Positions 1-11,157 of a DNA stretch of 64,000 nucleotides are shown one piece after another. The position numbers and the translations under genes were made by a program. The DNA comes from Patiria miniata (taxonomy: Eukaryota > Echinodermata > Asteroidea > Valvatida > Asterinidae), in NCBI RefSeq assembly GCF_015706575.1, contig NW_024037055.1:11942262-12006261 (forward strand), read 5' to 3'. The notes beneath the pieces were generated by a model that was given only the letters and a program-made list of their open reading frames with translations, was not told where the DNA came from and searched no databases. Position 1 is the first letter of the stretch. Every line of letters begins with the position of its first letter.

Positions 1-1290
1 CATGGTCAACCAAAATCTTTAGCTAATAGCAGGGAGCCATTTCAGATCAACAGACATGAGATGAGGAAGAGGATGTGGCTGGAGTGCACTGCACTCAGTT
101 TGAATTTAAGGGTCATTTGCAAGATCACAAAGTTCAAAATGTGACGAAATCCTGGAAAAGTAATTCTTAAAGGACAAAGTTCTACGTGTTAGCTCCCCAA
201 ATCGGAAACATTTCCTTACCTAAACATTTCAGATTACTAGAAACGATATCGAATGACAACATCATCAAATTATTGAGCATCATCAAAACGAACTTACTTT
301 TTTCAATACAACGCCGATCGCGCCAGATGAGACGAATTTACCCAAATTAGGAAGAATTAGAATGGTACAAATTTGAATTATACTGCACCTTAAATTAAAT
401 CCATTGGTGGTTTTTGAAATTGAAATTCAGAATTGAGCTCGACGATATACGGAGACGAAATTAATGAATCGTTTGAGGGAGTTTATGTTATGTTAGTGTT
501 AAAGTATCTTGGAAAAGCTATACAGGCCTCAAAGGCGCAGTCACACATCCAAGACCAAGACCAAGATCCCGCCAAGACCATGAGATTTTGAAATGTCTTG
601 AAAATCGTACCAAAATACCTATAGGCGCCAAATTCAAAATTCGTCTTCTGAGCTCCAGTCTGCAGACCATGATCAGAATGTGCTACGATGTCGTCCCGAA
701 TACTATGACTCTGAAACGACCTCAAACCGAATATAACGACTTCGCTACAGCTTGGATCCGTTCAATTGATTTTTTTCACGACTGAGTCCCGATCTCGTCA
801 CAAAAGAACGAGAACCGATGCCGAAACGACAGAGTGACGTAATCTTCGGAATTTCACGTCGTGATTGTCGTATCAAAGTCGGCTAAAAAATGTGGCGACC
901 ATGTACGACCTGTGCCGATCTCGTACAAACTATTGCAATTTCGTTACGACTTCGTTACAACACAACCGTTTGAATACAGAAAGAGAACAGACTCTGATCC
1001 GTTTTGGATTTTTTTTGCTGAGCATCACGATATGTTTCAATTGTTGAAACTAATCGAGGCTGCACTGCCGACCATGCACGATTTGAACAGCGCCCCCATC
1101 GTAAGTATGGTACAAGCCCCCCCCCCCCAACCTATTGATTTTTTTGAGGCCAAGTGTCCGGAGAAAAAAACCTGTCTACATTTCAGATTTTTTTGCCGAT
1201 GAAAAAAAAACCCTCCCCTGCGAAAAATCCAGGATCCGCTCCTGGTCGTCGAGTCTTGCGTCTCCCATTTTGTTAGATGTGTATTAAATT
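1..1290. other. Gene-free left edge, degenerate repeats
   Basis: I see no convincing exon here. From about 600 to 970 the text repeatedly returns to short variants of TACGACTTCG and CGATGTCGT, which suggests a degenerate interspersed repeat rather than coding sequence. A C run (about 1118-1128) and A runs (about 1200-1210) follow. At 1232-1245 there is GGATCCGCTCCTGG, a short motif that recurs near other homopolymer tracts in this window (near 9464, 9768 and 55326). The open frames here are short, overlap one another on both strands and show no recognisable domain. Confidence 0.5.
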
Positions 1291-1293
1291 AAT

Positions 1294-1476
1294 AGCAAAG
1301 ATGTCTTCAAACCTCCTTGTGTGTGTAAAAAGGCACAATTTCATCGGAAAAAATATGACTGTGGCGAACCCCAGACGATGCGCCACATGATCAATGACTG
1401 CCCACTCTCTCGCCTTACTGGTGGCATCGCAGTCCTTCACGTCACTCGGCCGAGGACCAAGCGAGACACTGGCTAA
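1294..1476 (+). pseudogene. LINE retrotransposon remnant, 3' end of ORF2 (zinc-knuckle tail)
   Basis: Reading from 1294, one frame stays open to a TAA at 1474-1476. It includes the peptide YDCGEPQTMRHMINDCP (from 1354) followed by LSRLTGGIAVLH. The pattern CGxPQTxxHxxxxCPL, then a GG and a short tail, is characteristic of the extreme C-terminal cysteine/histidine motif of reverse-transcriptase ORFs in non-LTR retrotransposons (jockey/CR1-like types). No reverse transcriptase core is visible upstream, so this is a 5'-truncated dead copy. The stop codon lies just inside the left end of the foldback element starting near 1473. The family call is by motif only. Confidence 0.6.
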
Positions 1477-1630
1477 TACTAGGGTCACACATTCCCGAAT
1501 TATTGCCACGAATACCCCGATCTCTCCCGGATAAAAATTCTTGATGGCATCGGGAGAAATTAGCCCCGATTCGCTGTTTGTTAGAATAACTTAAAAATGA
1601 AACAGAAATAATCAAGATCTACAGGTACGA

Positions 1631-1978
1631 ATTGGAAGCCGAATCAGATCGAACCAAGCGGAATGATTGCGATTTAGTGCAGAATAAAACCGAATTGTAG
1701 CGATTTTGCCAATAATAACTTACGAATAACTCAAGAATCATGACCCAGAATTATGCATAGTGTATTCGTAAGTTATTCTTATCATATTCGTACATTTCTT
1801 GATAATTGGAAGCCGAATCAGATCGAACCAAGCGGAATGATTGCGATTTAGTGCAGAATAAAACCGAATTGTAGCGATTTTGCCAATAATAACTTACGAA
1901 TAACTCAAGAATCATGACCCAGAATTATGCATAGTGTATTCGTAAGTTATTCTTATCATATTCGTACATTTCTTGATA
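1631..1978 (+). repeat. Two direct copies of a 174-bp unit, each with an internal hairpin
   Basis: Positions 1631-1804 and 1805-1978 are nearly identical and directly adjacent, with a period of 174 bp. Each copy carries AATAACTTACGAATA and, about 40 bases on, its reverse complement TATTCGTAAGTTATT, so each can fold into a 15-bp stem. The near identity means the duplication is recent. It lies between the outer terminus and the left arm of the foldback element. No coding potential is apparent. Confidence 0.85.
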
Positions 1979-2097
1979 CATTCATAATGATTCGGCATAA
2001 TTATCAGGACTGTTTAACACCAAAAATCACTCTGCGAAACTTGTAAGGATGCTGTAAGAACATCCAGGAAACTGTAAGAATATCCAGAATAAGTTAT

Positions 2098-2975
2098 AGT
2101 CCAGCGGATATGTGACAAAATTGTGCACTTTTGCATAAAAGCGTGAAACTTGGCACAGATGTTTATATTCATGCGAGAAAATGTTTTAGATATGGAGCCA
2201 TCGCAAATTTACCCTTTTAGGGGCGTGGCATCCATTTAAAAAAAGGGGGGGCGGGACTTGTCATGCCCGCAGTAAAAATGTTTTTTCCCACTTGTTACAA
2301 AAGCAGGAAACTTCACAAAGACATAATTATATAGATTATTAGTGTTTTCCAGATTCGGAGCCACCACAAAAGTACCTTTTTAGGGGCGTGGCAGCCATTA
2401 AAAGAAAAGGGGGGGGTAATATTATGCCCACTTTGGAAAACATTGTGCCCATATTTCATGAAAGAATAAAACGTCCCACAGACGTTTATATTCATGAGAA
2501 AAAAAATTCCAGATGTGGAGCCATCTCGAATACACCCTTTTAGGGGCGTGGCAACCATATAGGAAAAAAAGGGGGGCGGGTTTTTTATTATGCCCACCCT
2601 GGAAATATTGTTCCCACATTCATAGAGAAATGGAACTTTCCACAGACATTGACATTCGTGAGAAAAACAATTCCAGATGTGGAGCCATCGCGACCACACC
2701 CTTTTAGGGGCGTGGCAGCCATATTGAAAAAAAGGGGGGCGGGGTTCTCATTATGCCCAACATGGGAAAAAATGTGCCAACATCTCATAAACGAATAAAG
2801 CTAATTCCCACAGATATTAAAATTCAAGAGAAAAAAAAAGTCACACATGAAGCCATCGTAAACACACCCTTTTAGGGGCGTGGCAGCCATAGTAAAATAG
2901 GGGGGGATAGTCATGATGCCCCTATAAAAGAAAGTTCTTATGTAGAGCCACAGCAAACTCATCCTTTTAGAGGTG
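2098..2975 (+). repeat. Left inverted arm: tandem ~160-bp units
   Basis: The core CCCTTTTAGGGGCGTGGC (some copies vary by a base) recurs near 2213, 2371, 2534, 2697 and 2868, about 155-170 bases apart. Each is preceded by versions of CACAGACGTTTATATTCATG and ATGTGGAGCCATC, and followed by a G run. The arm is the reverse complement of 3890-5008, and its outermost stretch (2098-2200) pairs closely with the far end of that arm. Short open frames read through it only because the units repeat. Confidence 0.85.
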
Positions 2976-3889
2976 TGAGGGGCCTATTCACTGTGCCCAC
3001 AATTGCAATTTTTATATTTTGTTGTTGATTTCTTATAATGTTGATTGGCCCATAACCTATATTATTTGGTAATACAATGACTTACCCCAAAGAGCATGAG
3101 TAAGTACCGGTAGGCTAACCCGTGTTATATTGTTCAATGTGTGTACTTGCACCTATATTATCATGCACATCTAAATTCCAGAGTGATTTCATAATTACAA
3201 ATACGCAGCACACAATGGCAGCCCTAAACTCTAACATTTAACATTAAAGGGCCATGGAAATCCTTTTTTTTACGGGGGGGAGGAGTATAAAATCCCCCTA
3301 CCCCCTACCCGTTGCGCCCCATTGACAGCAGATTGGGTAACAACACGATGTTCTCGCCTCACAAAGTGGTGGACACGTCTACTATGACTTCACATTCAAT
3401 GAATCTGTGTACCCCCACCACACAACACCTCTGTTCTCTTAAAAATGGTATATCAAGCTCTTATGAGTGTTTTTTCTTTACCCCGACCAAATCCATTAAA
3501 AAAAATTATACGTTATACAGGTGCGACACTGCATATGCCTTTTGGTTTGTCAGAAAAAAAGGCAGGGGAAACAATGTATTTGAAGAAGTAACACTAGTCT
3601 TTCCAGGACTAACTGAGGTACCCCAGTTTATACCCCTAATTCAGATATTGATGCAGTTGAAAGGTTATCAATAATTCTACAGACGAAAGAACCAGTAACT
3701 GGGTTAATATAGATGAGGCAAGAATGCATAGTGTAAGAAAACAAAGGGTTTGTCAACAGTAAATTCCAACTATAAAGGCGGCCCTACTCCAACACATTAA
3801 ACAGCTATCTGAGGTGGATTTTATTATATGAAACGCGGTCAAAATTTTCCACGTTGTGCATATTGAGTACCCCCCCCCTTTTAGAAATG
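2976..3889. other. Unique centre of the foldback element
   Basis: This is the unpaired spacer between the inverted arms. It shows none of the arm units. An open frame of 120 codons runs 3312-3674 on the + strand; its product is rich in Thr, Ser and aromatic residues, and I recognise no domain. Nothing resembles a transposase or a DDE/DDD motif. It could be captured host DNA, the remains of an internal gene, or chance. Confidence 0.45.
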
Positions 3890-5008
3890 GATGCCGCACC
3901 TCTAAAAGGGTAGGTTTGTGATGGCCTCACATTAAAAAAACAACATTTTTATGAATATATTGTCCGAGTGGAATTTAATCCATTTATGAAAGGAAGGCAC
4001 AAAGTTCTTTTATAGGGGCATCATGACTACACCCCCCCATTTTATTATAGCTGCCACGCCCCTAAAAGGGTGTGTTTGCGATTGCTCCACGTATGATTTT
4101 TATATCGTGAGTATTAATGTCTGTGGAAATTAGCTTCATTCGTTTATGAGATGTGGGCACATTTTTCCCATGTTGGGCATAATGAGAACCCCGCCCCCCT
4201 TTTTTTCAATATGGCTGCCACGCCCCTAAAAGGGTGTGGTCGCGATGGCTCCACATCTGGAATTGTTTTTCTCACGAATGTCAATGTCTGTGGAAAGTTC
4301 CATTTCTCTATGAATGTGGGAACAATATTTCCAGGGTGGGCATAATGAAAACCCCGCCCCCCCTTTATTTCCTTATATGGTTGCCACGCCCCTAAAAGGG
4401 TGTGTTCGAGATGGCTCCACATCTGGAATTTGTTTTCTCATGAATGTCAATGTTTGTGGAAAGTTCCATTTCTCTCTGAGTGTGGGAAAAATATTTCCAG
4501 GGTGGGCATAATGAAAACCCCGCCCCCTTTTTTTTCCTATATGGTTGCCACGCCCCTAAAAGGGTGTATTCGAGATGGCTCCACATCTGGAATTTTTTTC
4601 TCATGAATATAAACGTCTGTGGGACGTTTTATTCGTTCATGAAATATGGGCACAATGTTTTCCAAAGTGGGCATAATATTACCCCCCCCCTTTTCTTTTA
4701 ATGGCTGCCACGCCCCTAAAAAGGTATTTTTGTGGTGGCTCCGAATCTGGAAAACACTAATAATCTATATAATTATGTCTTTGTGAAGTTTCCTGCTTTT
4801 GTAACAAGTGGGAAAACCATTTTTACTGCGGGCATGACAAGTCCCGCCCCCTTTTTTTTAAATGGTGCCACGCCCCTAAAAGGGTAAATTTGCGATGGCT
4901 CCACATCTAAAACATTTTCTCGCATGAATATAAACATCTGTGCCAAGTTTCACGCTTTTATGCAAAAGTGCACAATTCATCGATATTTTGTCACATATCC
5001 GCTGGACT
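3890..5008 (-). repeat. Right inverted arm: tandem ~160-bp units
   Basis: This is the mirror image of the left arm: GCCACGCCCCTAAAAGGGTG and variants occur near 4052, 4219, 4383, 4549, 4708 and 4867, with a diverged copy near 3892. The arm has about 70 extra bases near its inner end compared with the left arm. Its outer end (about 4915-5008) pairs with 2098-2190. Overlapping open frames on both strands come from the repeat periodicity, not from genes. Confidence 0.85.
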
Positions 5009-5230
5009 ATTATGAATACAACAAGAACAAACCAAGAATTATTGAAATTGGTTCCCGAAAAACCCCGACAATTTTGAACATGTCCAATATTGTCGGGTGC
5101 TTCCCGATCTTTAACGATCTTTCACCGAACTAACGGAATCATCCCGAGGCAGCCATTCCCCGATTTACTCAAGAATTGCTATTCGCGGCGGTTCGGCTTA
5201 AAAATCGGGAATGTGTGAACCTAGCATTAC

Positions 5231-6364
5231 GGACAATGCAACGAGATCGCCATAGCACACGACATAATCATCGGGAAATTGACTCCCAAAATACCGCCAG
5301 GAAACAAAGGAAACAAATTGGATCGTGTTTTAGAGAAATAAATTATGTTTTGGCGGCTGTACTGATAATTAAAGTGCACTACGTTTAATTCCAAGCGGTC
5401 GTGTGCTAACTCTACTGCTGCATCTCATGTACGTACGTTGGGTGACCTTCCGTTGTTTATTAACTTATTATGGTGGGTAAAGTTCCAAATGGTATGTAGA
5501 GAATACGGTGCTAAAATTAATCCATTTTGAACTTTTTGGTGAAATTGGTAGCTGTACACAAATACGTAACAACCAGTGGCACAACCTTCCGTGAGGACCG
5601 GTCGGGGTTTAGGCCCTATTTGCCAATTAGACCACAAAGCTGTGGCTACACTTATGTCTCGTTTTGTTGGGTTGGGTCGCGTAGTAGGGGCAGTGACAAT
5701 TTAAAGATTATGCATTATTTTATACCTAATTTGATGGAACTATCCATTAAATAGCTGTTGTTATCATGTGGATACACCTACTTTTTTTTTTTTTTTTTTA
5801 ATAATAAGTTCCTATAAGTTCCTATCCTCAATTCATCGATGATGTTGCACGTGTGTGTCCTCGATTTACATCTAAACCTACTCAAGTGCATTGTGTAAAC
5901 ATCCTTTTGGTATGTTGACCCCCCCCCCCCCATTTTGTTTTATTTCATATCACAATTCGCCAATCATGATGTTTTCATGTCTACAAATATAGAAGGGAAG
6001 AGTTTCAAAGATACTTATGGTGCACGCAAAATAAGTTCATTATGTTTGTAGGCCTACATGTAGGAAGCCTAGGCCTACATAGTTCATATAAAATTCATAC
6101 ACATGTATTTCCATTATGAACACTACAATGAGTCAGATGGTTACCCATATTCTCCCTTTCCGAATTCATCTTCACGCCACCTCCATGAAACAAACTGGCC
6201 GTCGTTTATAAAAAAAAAAAAAAAAAAACCATTATGAACAGCCAACTGCATGACTGCAAAAAGCAACAGGCATGCACTTGTCGAATTGTCAATAACACAA
6301 CGGTGGAAAGTCCAAAATCCATAGATAACTAGATCAATATACACAATCAAAACGGGCGTAATCC
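5231..6364. other. Gene-free stretch upstream of LAMP-A
   Basis: No exon recognised. It contains a T run near 5780-5798, a C run near 5920-5930, an A run near 6210-6228, and the motif TAGGCCTACATGTAGG with a nearby repeat of CCTAGGCCTACAT (about 6049-6080). The promoter of LAMP-A presumably begins toward the right end; no TATA box is obvious. Confidence 0.45.
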
Positions 6365-6373
6365 TCATGTGAC
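6365..6373 (+). promoter_or_regulatory. M-box/CLEAR-like E-box upstream of LAMP-A
   Basis: TCATGTGAC lies about 93 bases before the LAMP-A ATG. TCATGTGA is the M-box form of the E-box bound by MiT/TFE factors (MITF, TFEB, TFE3), and the related GTCACGTGAC is the CLEAR element of lysosomal genes. A single 9-base match can occur by chance, but its position at a lysosomal gene makes it plausible. The transcription start is not known. Confidence 0.4.
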
Positions 6374-6465
6374 TAGCTGATGAAATCCAGATTGCTGTAG
6401 CTTAAGCACAAAAACACCATTTTGCTGTTCGTGTTTGTAAAGTGCTAACAAGAACGTGTTTCATC

Positions 6466-6511
6466 ATGGCCAAGTTACTTCTCTGCGTTCTTCTGCTTGC
6501 TTGTAGTCCTT
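6466..6511 (+). CDS. LAMP-A exon 1: signal peptide
   Basis: ATG at 6466 opens the hydrophobic leader MAKLLLCVLLLACSP. The donor GTAAGT follows at 6512, leaving one base for the next exon (phase 1). It is the only ATG giving a signal peptide that splices in phase to the stalk exon. Confidence 0.8.
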
Positions 6512-9500
6512 GTAAGTTTCAAGTGTGAAACATAAACTGTCTTGGGGTAATTGGCTAAATATTTGGAACAGACTCTGAACATTTACCACCCTGTCTTTCG
6601 ATTGTAATTTTCATTTGTTTTATCTACGTGTCACTATATATTTGGGTATATCAATATCGTCATGTTATCGCCGTCGCTTCAATATTGTCATAAATTATTG
6701 CATTTCGATGCAATTTTAGGATCACTGTGAGTTTTCTTTTCGATTTCAGTTCCCTATTTACAGATAGTGCTACGTCTAAATGGAACATTTAAAGAATGAC
6801 AGATGAATAATTTTTGTCCCATATTATCTTTTTTTTCTACAGGAAAAGTTTTACTCTGTCTATCAAAATGTGCTACCCGCGACACAAGTTGTAACATGAG
6901 CAACTGATTTTACTTAGACAAAAAAAATCAACTGTACAGAAAACATGATGTTGTCCTTCAAAGTTAGGTTTTGTGTCTTCGTTTTAATCATTTGACACAC
7001 TCAAACATGCCAAGTCTCTTATTAATGATGCGCACACATCACCAAAAGTTTAATAAAGAGACTTGTAAAAAGTAGAGATGTTGTTCCAAACTAAATTTCT
7101 TGTAGGTTTTAGACCTGGAATGTCAGCTACTACCGATGCACCTACCGATGCAACAAGTGAAGCATCAACTGCCCAAACAACTGGACAAGTATCTACTAAA
7201 GCTGGAGGGACAACAGTTAAGTCCACAGCTACCTCTGGTTCCACCGCATTTATTACAACACCCGCTACAGACGAAATGACAAATGCGACCATGGAACAGA
7301 CAACGATGACAACGGAGATAACAACGGATAACACTACAACTGATAACACTACAAATGAACCGACCACAATGGCAATCACGACCCCTCCAGTTACAACATT
7401 GCCTCCTCCTGGAAAGTACGTATCAAAACGCAAGGTTATCATCACAATGTTGCAATTTTGATATCACAATTATTTGAAACTTCACATCTCACATTTGTCT
7501 CAATTATACTTTTCTCACAACGTTACAGATATGTAGTGAACGGTTCTGATGGAACATGCATCTTGATGCAGTTTTATCTCCAAGTCATGATTACTTACAA
7601 GAAAACAGATGGAGAGGTAGGTTATTTGATTACCGTTTCATAGTGATTTGGAAATATCTCTCGACGATCACTCCCACGATCATCGACCATCGATCGTGCA
7701 CGACCATCTCAACAACAATCACCTGTTTTCGAACACGTGTTAAAAATATATCTACATCGCTGTGATCACAATCTCAGTTTTTATTCTCGCATCAGAACGG
7801 TTTGAACTCGTGCCCATCACTCTGAACAACAAAGCGTTTTTAAACGTTTAATCAGACGGACGAGGAAAGGCCACGATTTCCAAGCGTCCCTTTGCAAAAC
7901 AAAATCCGTATAGTAGCAGCAATTATTGCATCGTTATATCGGAGGTGCGCCGGGCTCGGCGAACACGAGCATACCAATGACCAGAGAATTAGACTCCAGA
8001 ACTGAGCCAAATCACTTGTCTAGACCCTTATTTAAAAAGGCGAGAAGAGGCATGTTTTAGTATAAGTTGGTAACATGGCTAATTTACCTAATCAGGGGTG
8101 CTGAGTCCGAATTGATGGATACAATGTGATTCATAAGATTAAAGGGTATTATCATCAAATCATAAATGGTCTATGTTCTGAGGACCAATCGAAAATATAC
8201 GCATGCTGCCTCATGTATATTGCTAAAAACTGGAATGATTAATGCTAAGCAGGGTTTTGAGATTAAAGGTGTAATTTTATTTTTTAGAGTAAATGAGCAG
8301 TTATCATCTAACCAGAACAATACATGTAAATTGATTTATTTTCACAAGCATATTTTTTTATAGCAAATCATACCACAGATTGGAAGATGAGTCCTTATGT
8401 TTGTTACGAAGTTCAGATTAAAGGGGTGTTTGAGATTAAAGAGGCATTACTTCCTTACGTAAATAATTTGATTTTAACACTTAAAAACAGTGTAACAGTA
8501 TTCAGGTTTGGCAATATTTAAGTATTTATCAGAAAATTTGATGGGACTGTTAAAGATACACTTTCGTTTGGAGATCCCCCCAAACCCCAAAGGTACTGTA
8601 TTTTCAGATCCAAAAAGGCTCCGATTTCTTTTATGCGCGCGCGTCGCCGTAGCCATGCGCGTCGACAAAATAAAAAAAGGGTTTTTTTTCAATGTAAGAT
8701 GATGTCTCAAAACTGGTTTGAATAGAATCCTGCTACTGCACAATTTTAACATGTTTTAGATGGGGTTACGATCGAGTATAAGCTTTATGCGGCCTCTCTG
8801 GGCCAGGCGCGGTTCTACGGGGGGGGGGGGGGGGCTAGGGGGGCTGTAGCCCCCCCAAAATTTTGTCTAGCCCCCCAAAAATAAATTCCTTAAAAAAAAA
8901 AAAATTGCATTAGCAAAAAGAAGGATTGTGATGTACATGCGAACAGTCTCCCCCTAAAGAAGAAATAGCCGTCGACAAGGGTGCATTAGTTAATATAGTG
9001 TGAATGATTTAGGATTGTATTGGCGCTCCCCATTGAAAATATGGCAACTCGTCGTCGCACCACTTTTGGGGCAAGCTCCATACCCGAAACCGGGGTGTTT
9101 TTGGCCTTACTCATAGGGAACAGACTTCCCCCGCATTTTCAATAGTTTGAGTGACTGAAAAGCCACCTAATATCTCACATAGAGAATACTAAAAATACTC
9201 GTCTGTTTAAAATGAAATCATCGAATTTTTTTTCAACCAAACTGTCAACATAATCCTGGTGCTTCATAACATGCATATCACGTATAGTGGCAATTCACTG
9301 TGATATCATATCCCATGCTCCCGCGCTCATAAATCGAGCTGGAGAGCTAGTCGTCATTCCAGTCATATAATTAAGTGGGCCCCGAATCCCACGCCGTAAT
9401 TTTTTGACCCACTTTTTGGGGGACCAAAAGGGGTTTTTTTTGGTCCTAAAGAAATTGTGTTCTGGATCCGCTCTTGGCGTACATAGTGATCATTGTGCGT

Positions 9501-11121
9501 TTGATGCCATTCTCTGATAAGAAATGATTATGTCACTTGAAATCCGACGTTTATGAACACTATATCACAGAATAATGTACATATGCCCCGTAGCAAAGCT
9601 GGCTTTGTACGTATTTTGTGCAAGGCGGACATTATTATACTAGCATAAAACATTTGGGTGTCGGAGCAGGAGGGGGGGGGGGGGTTCGCATTTTTTTCAG
9701 GAATTTTTATGGAAAAAAACTTTGGCAGAGCTGAGTGGGGTTTTGACCCTCAACCCCCCCCCCCCCCGGATCCGCGCCTGCATTTTCGGTTTTATATGTA
9801 CATGTTCATGTATTGTCCTTCAGTGGGACATAAACTAAGCTAAACCTAAAGTTTTTCGCGCCCTGTTTATGTTAACAGTTTGGTTGAAAAGTCGATGGTT
9901 ATATTATCTTGCCGCCTTCATTACGCAAACAGCCAGGCCTTTTAAAACATTATCTCCATGAATGCAAGACATACATTTTCTGTGACAAAGACCACAGTTG
10001 TATATGGCTAGTAAATAATATGGAACGCTACATTTTGGCGATTTACGGACGAAAATTCAACTTGACATTTCCACCATGCATGAGTCCCACGCCAATGCAA
10101 GGAGTCCAGGGTGGACATGGTTCAGTGTGCTTAGGACCACCCTCGGCCGGATAGAAACAAATAAATTCGCCGATTCTGGAGGATTGTCATAGAAATAGTT
10201 GCAGCACGTAGTACATATTCCCTTTAATACACGAAATATTATGATGCATTTTTTTCCACATAGGTAGCTACAACATCTGTCGTTTTCCCGGATACCTCTG
10301 TTCCTACGGGAAATTGTACCGATAACAGCCGGTATTTCTCCCTGGCATACCCGGCGCACGATGACTGGCACCTCAGGTTGGACTTCAACGTCGAGGAGAA
10401 GATGTACGAGATGACTTCCCTCACTCTCCAGTGGAAATATGAGGAGCCTTTTTTCTCTGATACTGATCAAATGGGTAAGATGCAGCTATAGGTATACTGA
10501 TATCCTTTACCAGAGTTGTAGTACTCGGAACTATTACTCGAATGTCAAAGTACTCGTACTCGAAATGACGGTACTCGATCGTGCTCGGGCAGCATAGTTC
10601 TCGTACTCGACATGTCGAAATTGTACTCGAACATCAAAGTACTTGTACTCGAGCAGTACTCGAAAAAGAAAAAAAAGGTATAGCTTGACTTACCACAGCC
10701 TTGTTTTATCGATGCTTTCAGTTTGAAATGGTTGATTGGCTTGCGGAGAAATCGAAGTTTCCTGATTTTCCTCTGTGCACGTCCCGACGCGGTATTTTTA
10801 TTTGCAGCACATTATCATCAATGGATCATGATTATTCATTAGAAAATAACAATTATGCACAATGAACCATTTGCCGTATGGCCGTATTCGGAAAAAGAAG
10901 TTGTCGTACTCGTACTCGAACGTAAAAGTACTCGTAGTCCTACTCGTACTCGGTAACCTAAGTACACGGCAGAACTCGGTACTCGGAAAAAGTACTCGAC
11001 TAAAACACTGGCATTTCCCTTCACGGATTCACGCAAAATAAGAAAAGACGGAGTGAGTGGGGTGGGGGGGGGGGGGGGGGGGGGTGGGGGGAGGAGAGAA
11101 CTCCTCGACAAATATGGTTCA

Positions 11122-11157
<36 letters not shown>

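Larger units (their letters stand above)
1473..5230. mobile_element. Foldback-type element with outer inverted termini
   Basis: The outer ends 1473-1498 and 5205-5230 are inverted copies of each other, about 22 of 26 bases matching; both contain TCACACATTCCCGA in one orientation. Inside them lie two long inverted arms (2098-2975 and 3890-5008) built of tandem units of about 160 bp, around a unique centre of about 0.9 kb. Long inverted repeats made of tandem subrepeats are the hallmark of foldback elements (Drosophila FB, sea urchin TU elements). No transposase is visible, so it would be non-autonomous. The unit of mobility could be only the inner palindrome; I infer the outer boundary from the short terminal match. 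Confidence 0.6.

Noticed and set aside
2313..4701. Many overlapping open frames with similar peptides on both strands
   Set aside because: They follow the tandem units of the foldback arms, appear in mirror image, and include translations of G and A runs.
7050..7445. 131-codon Val-rich frame on the minus strand
   Set aside because: It is the complement of the Thr-rich LAMP-A stalk exon, whose ACA/ACC codons read as Val-type codons in reverse.
10057..10470. 137-codon frame on the minus strand
   Set aside because: It lies opposite LAMP-A exon 4, which has clear splice sites and family motifs on the + strand.
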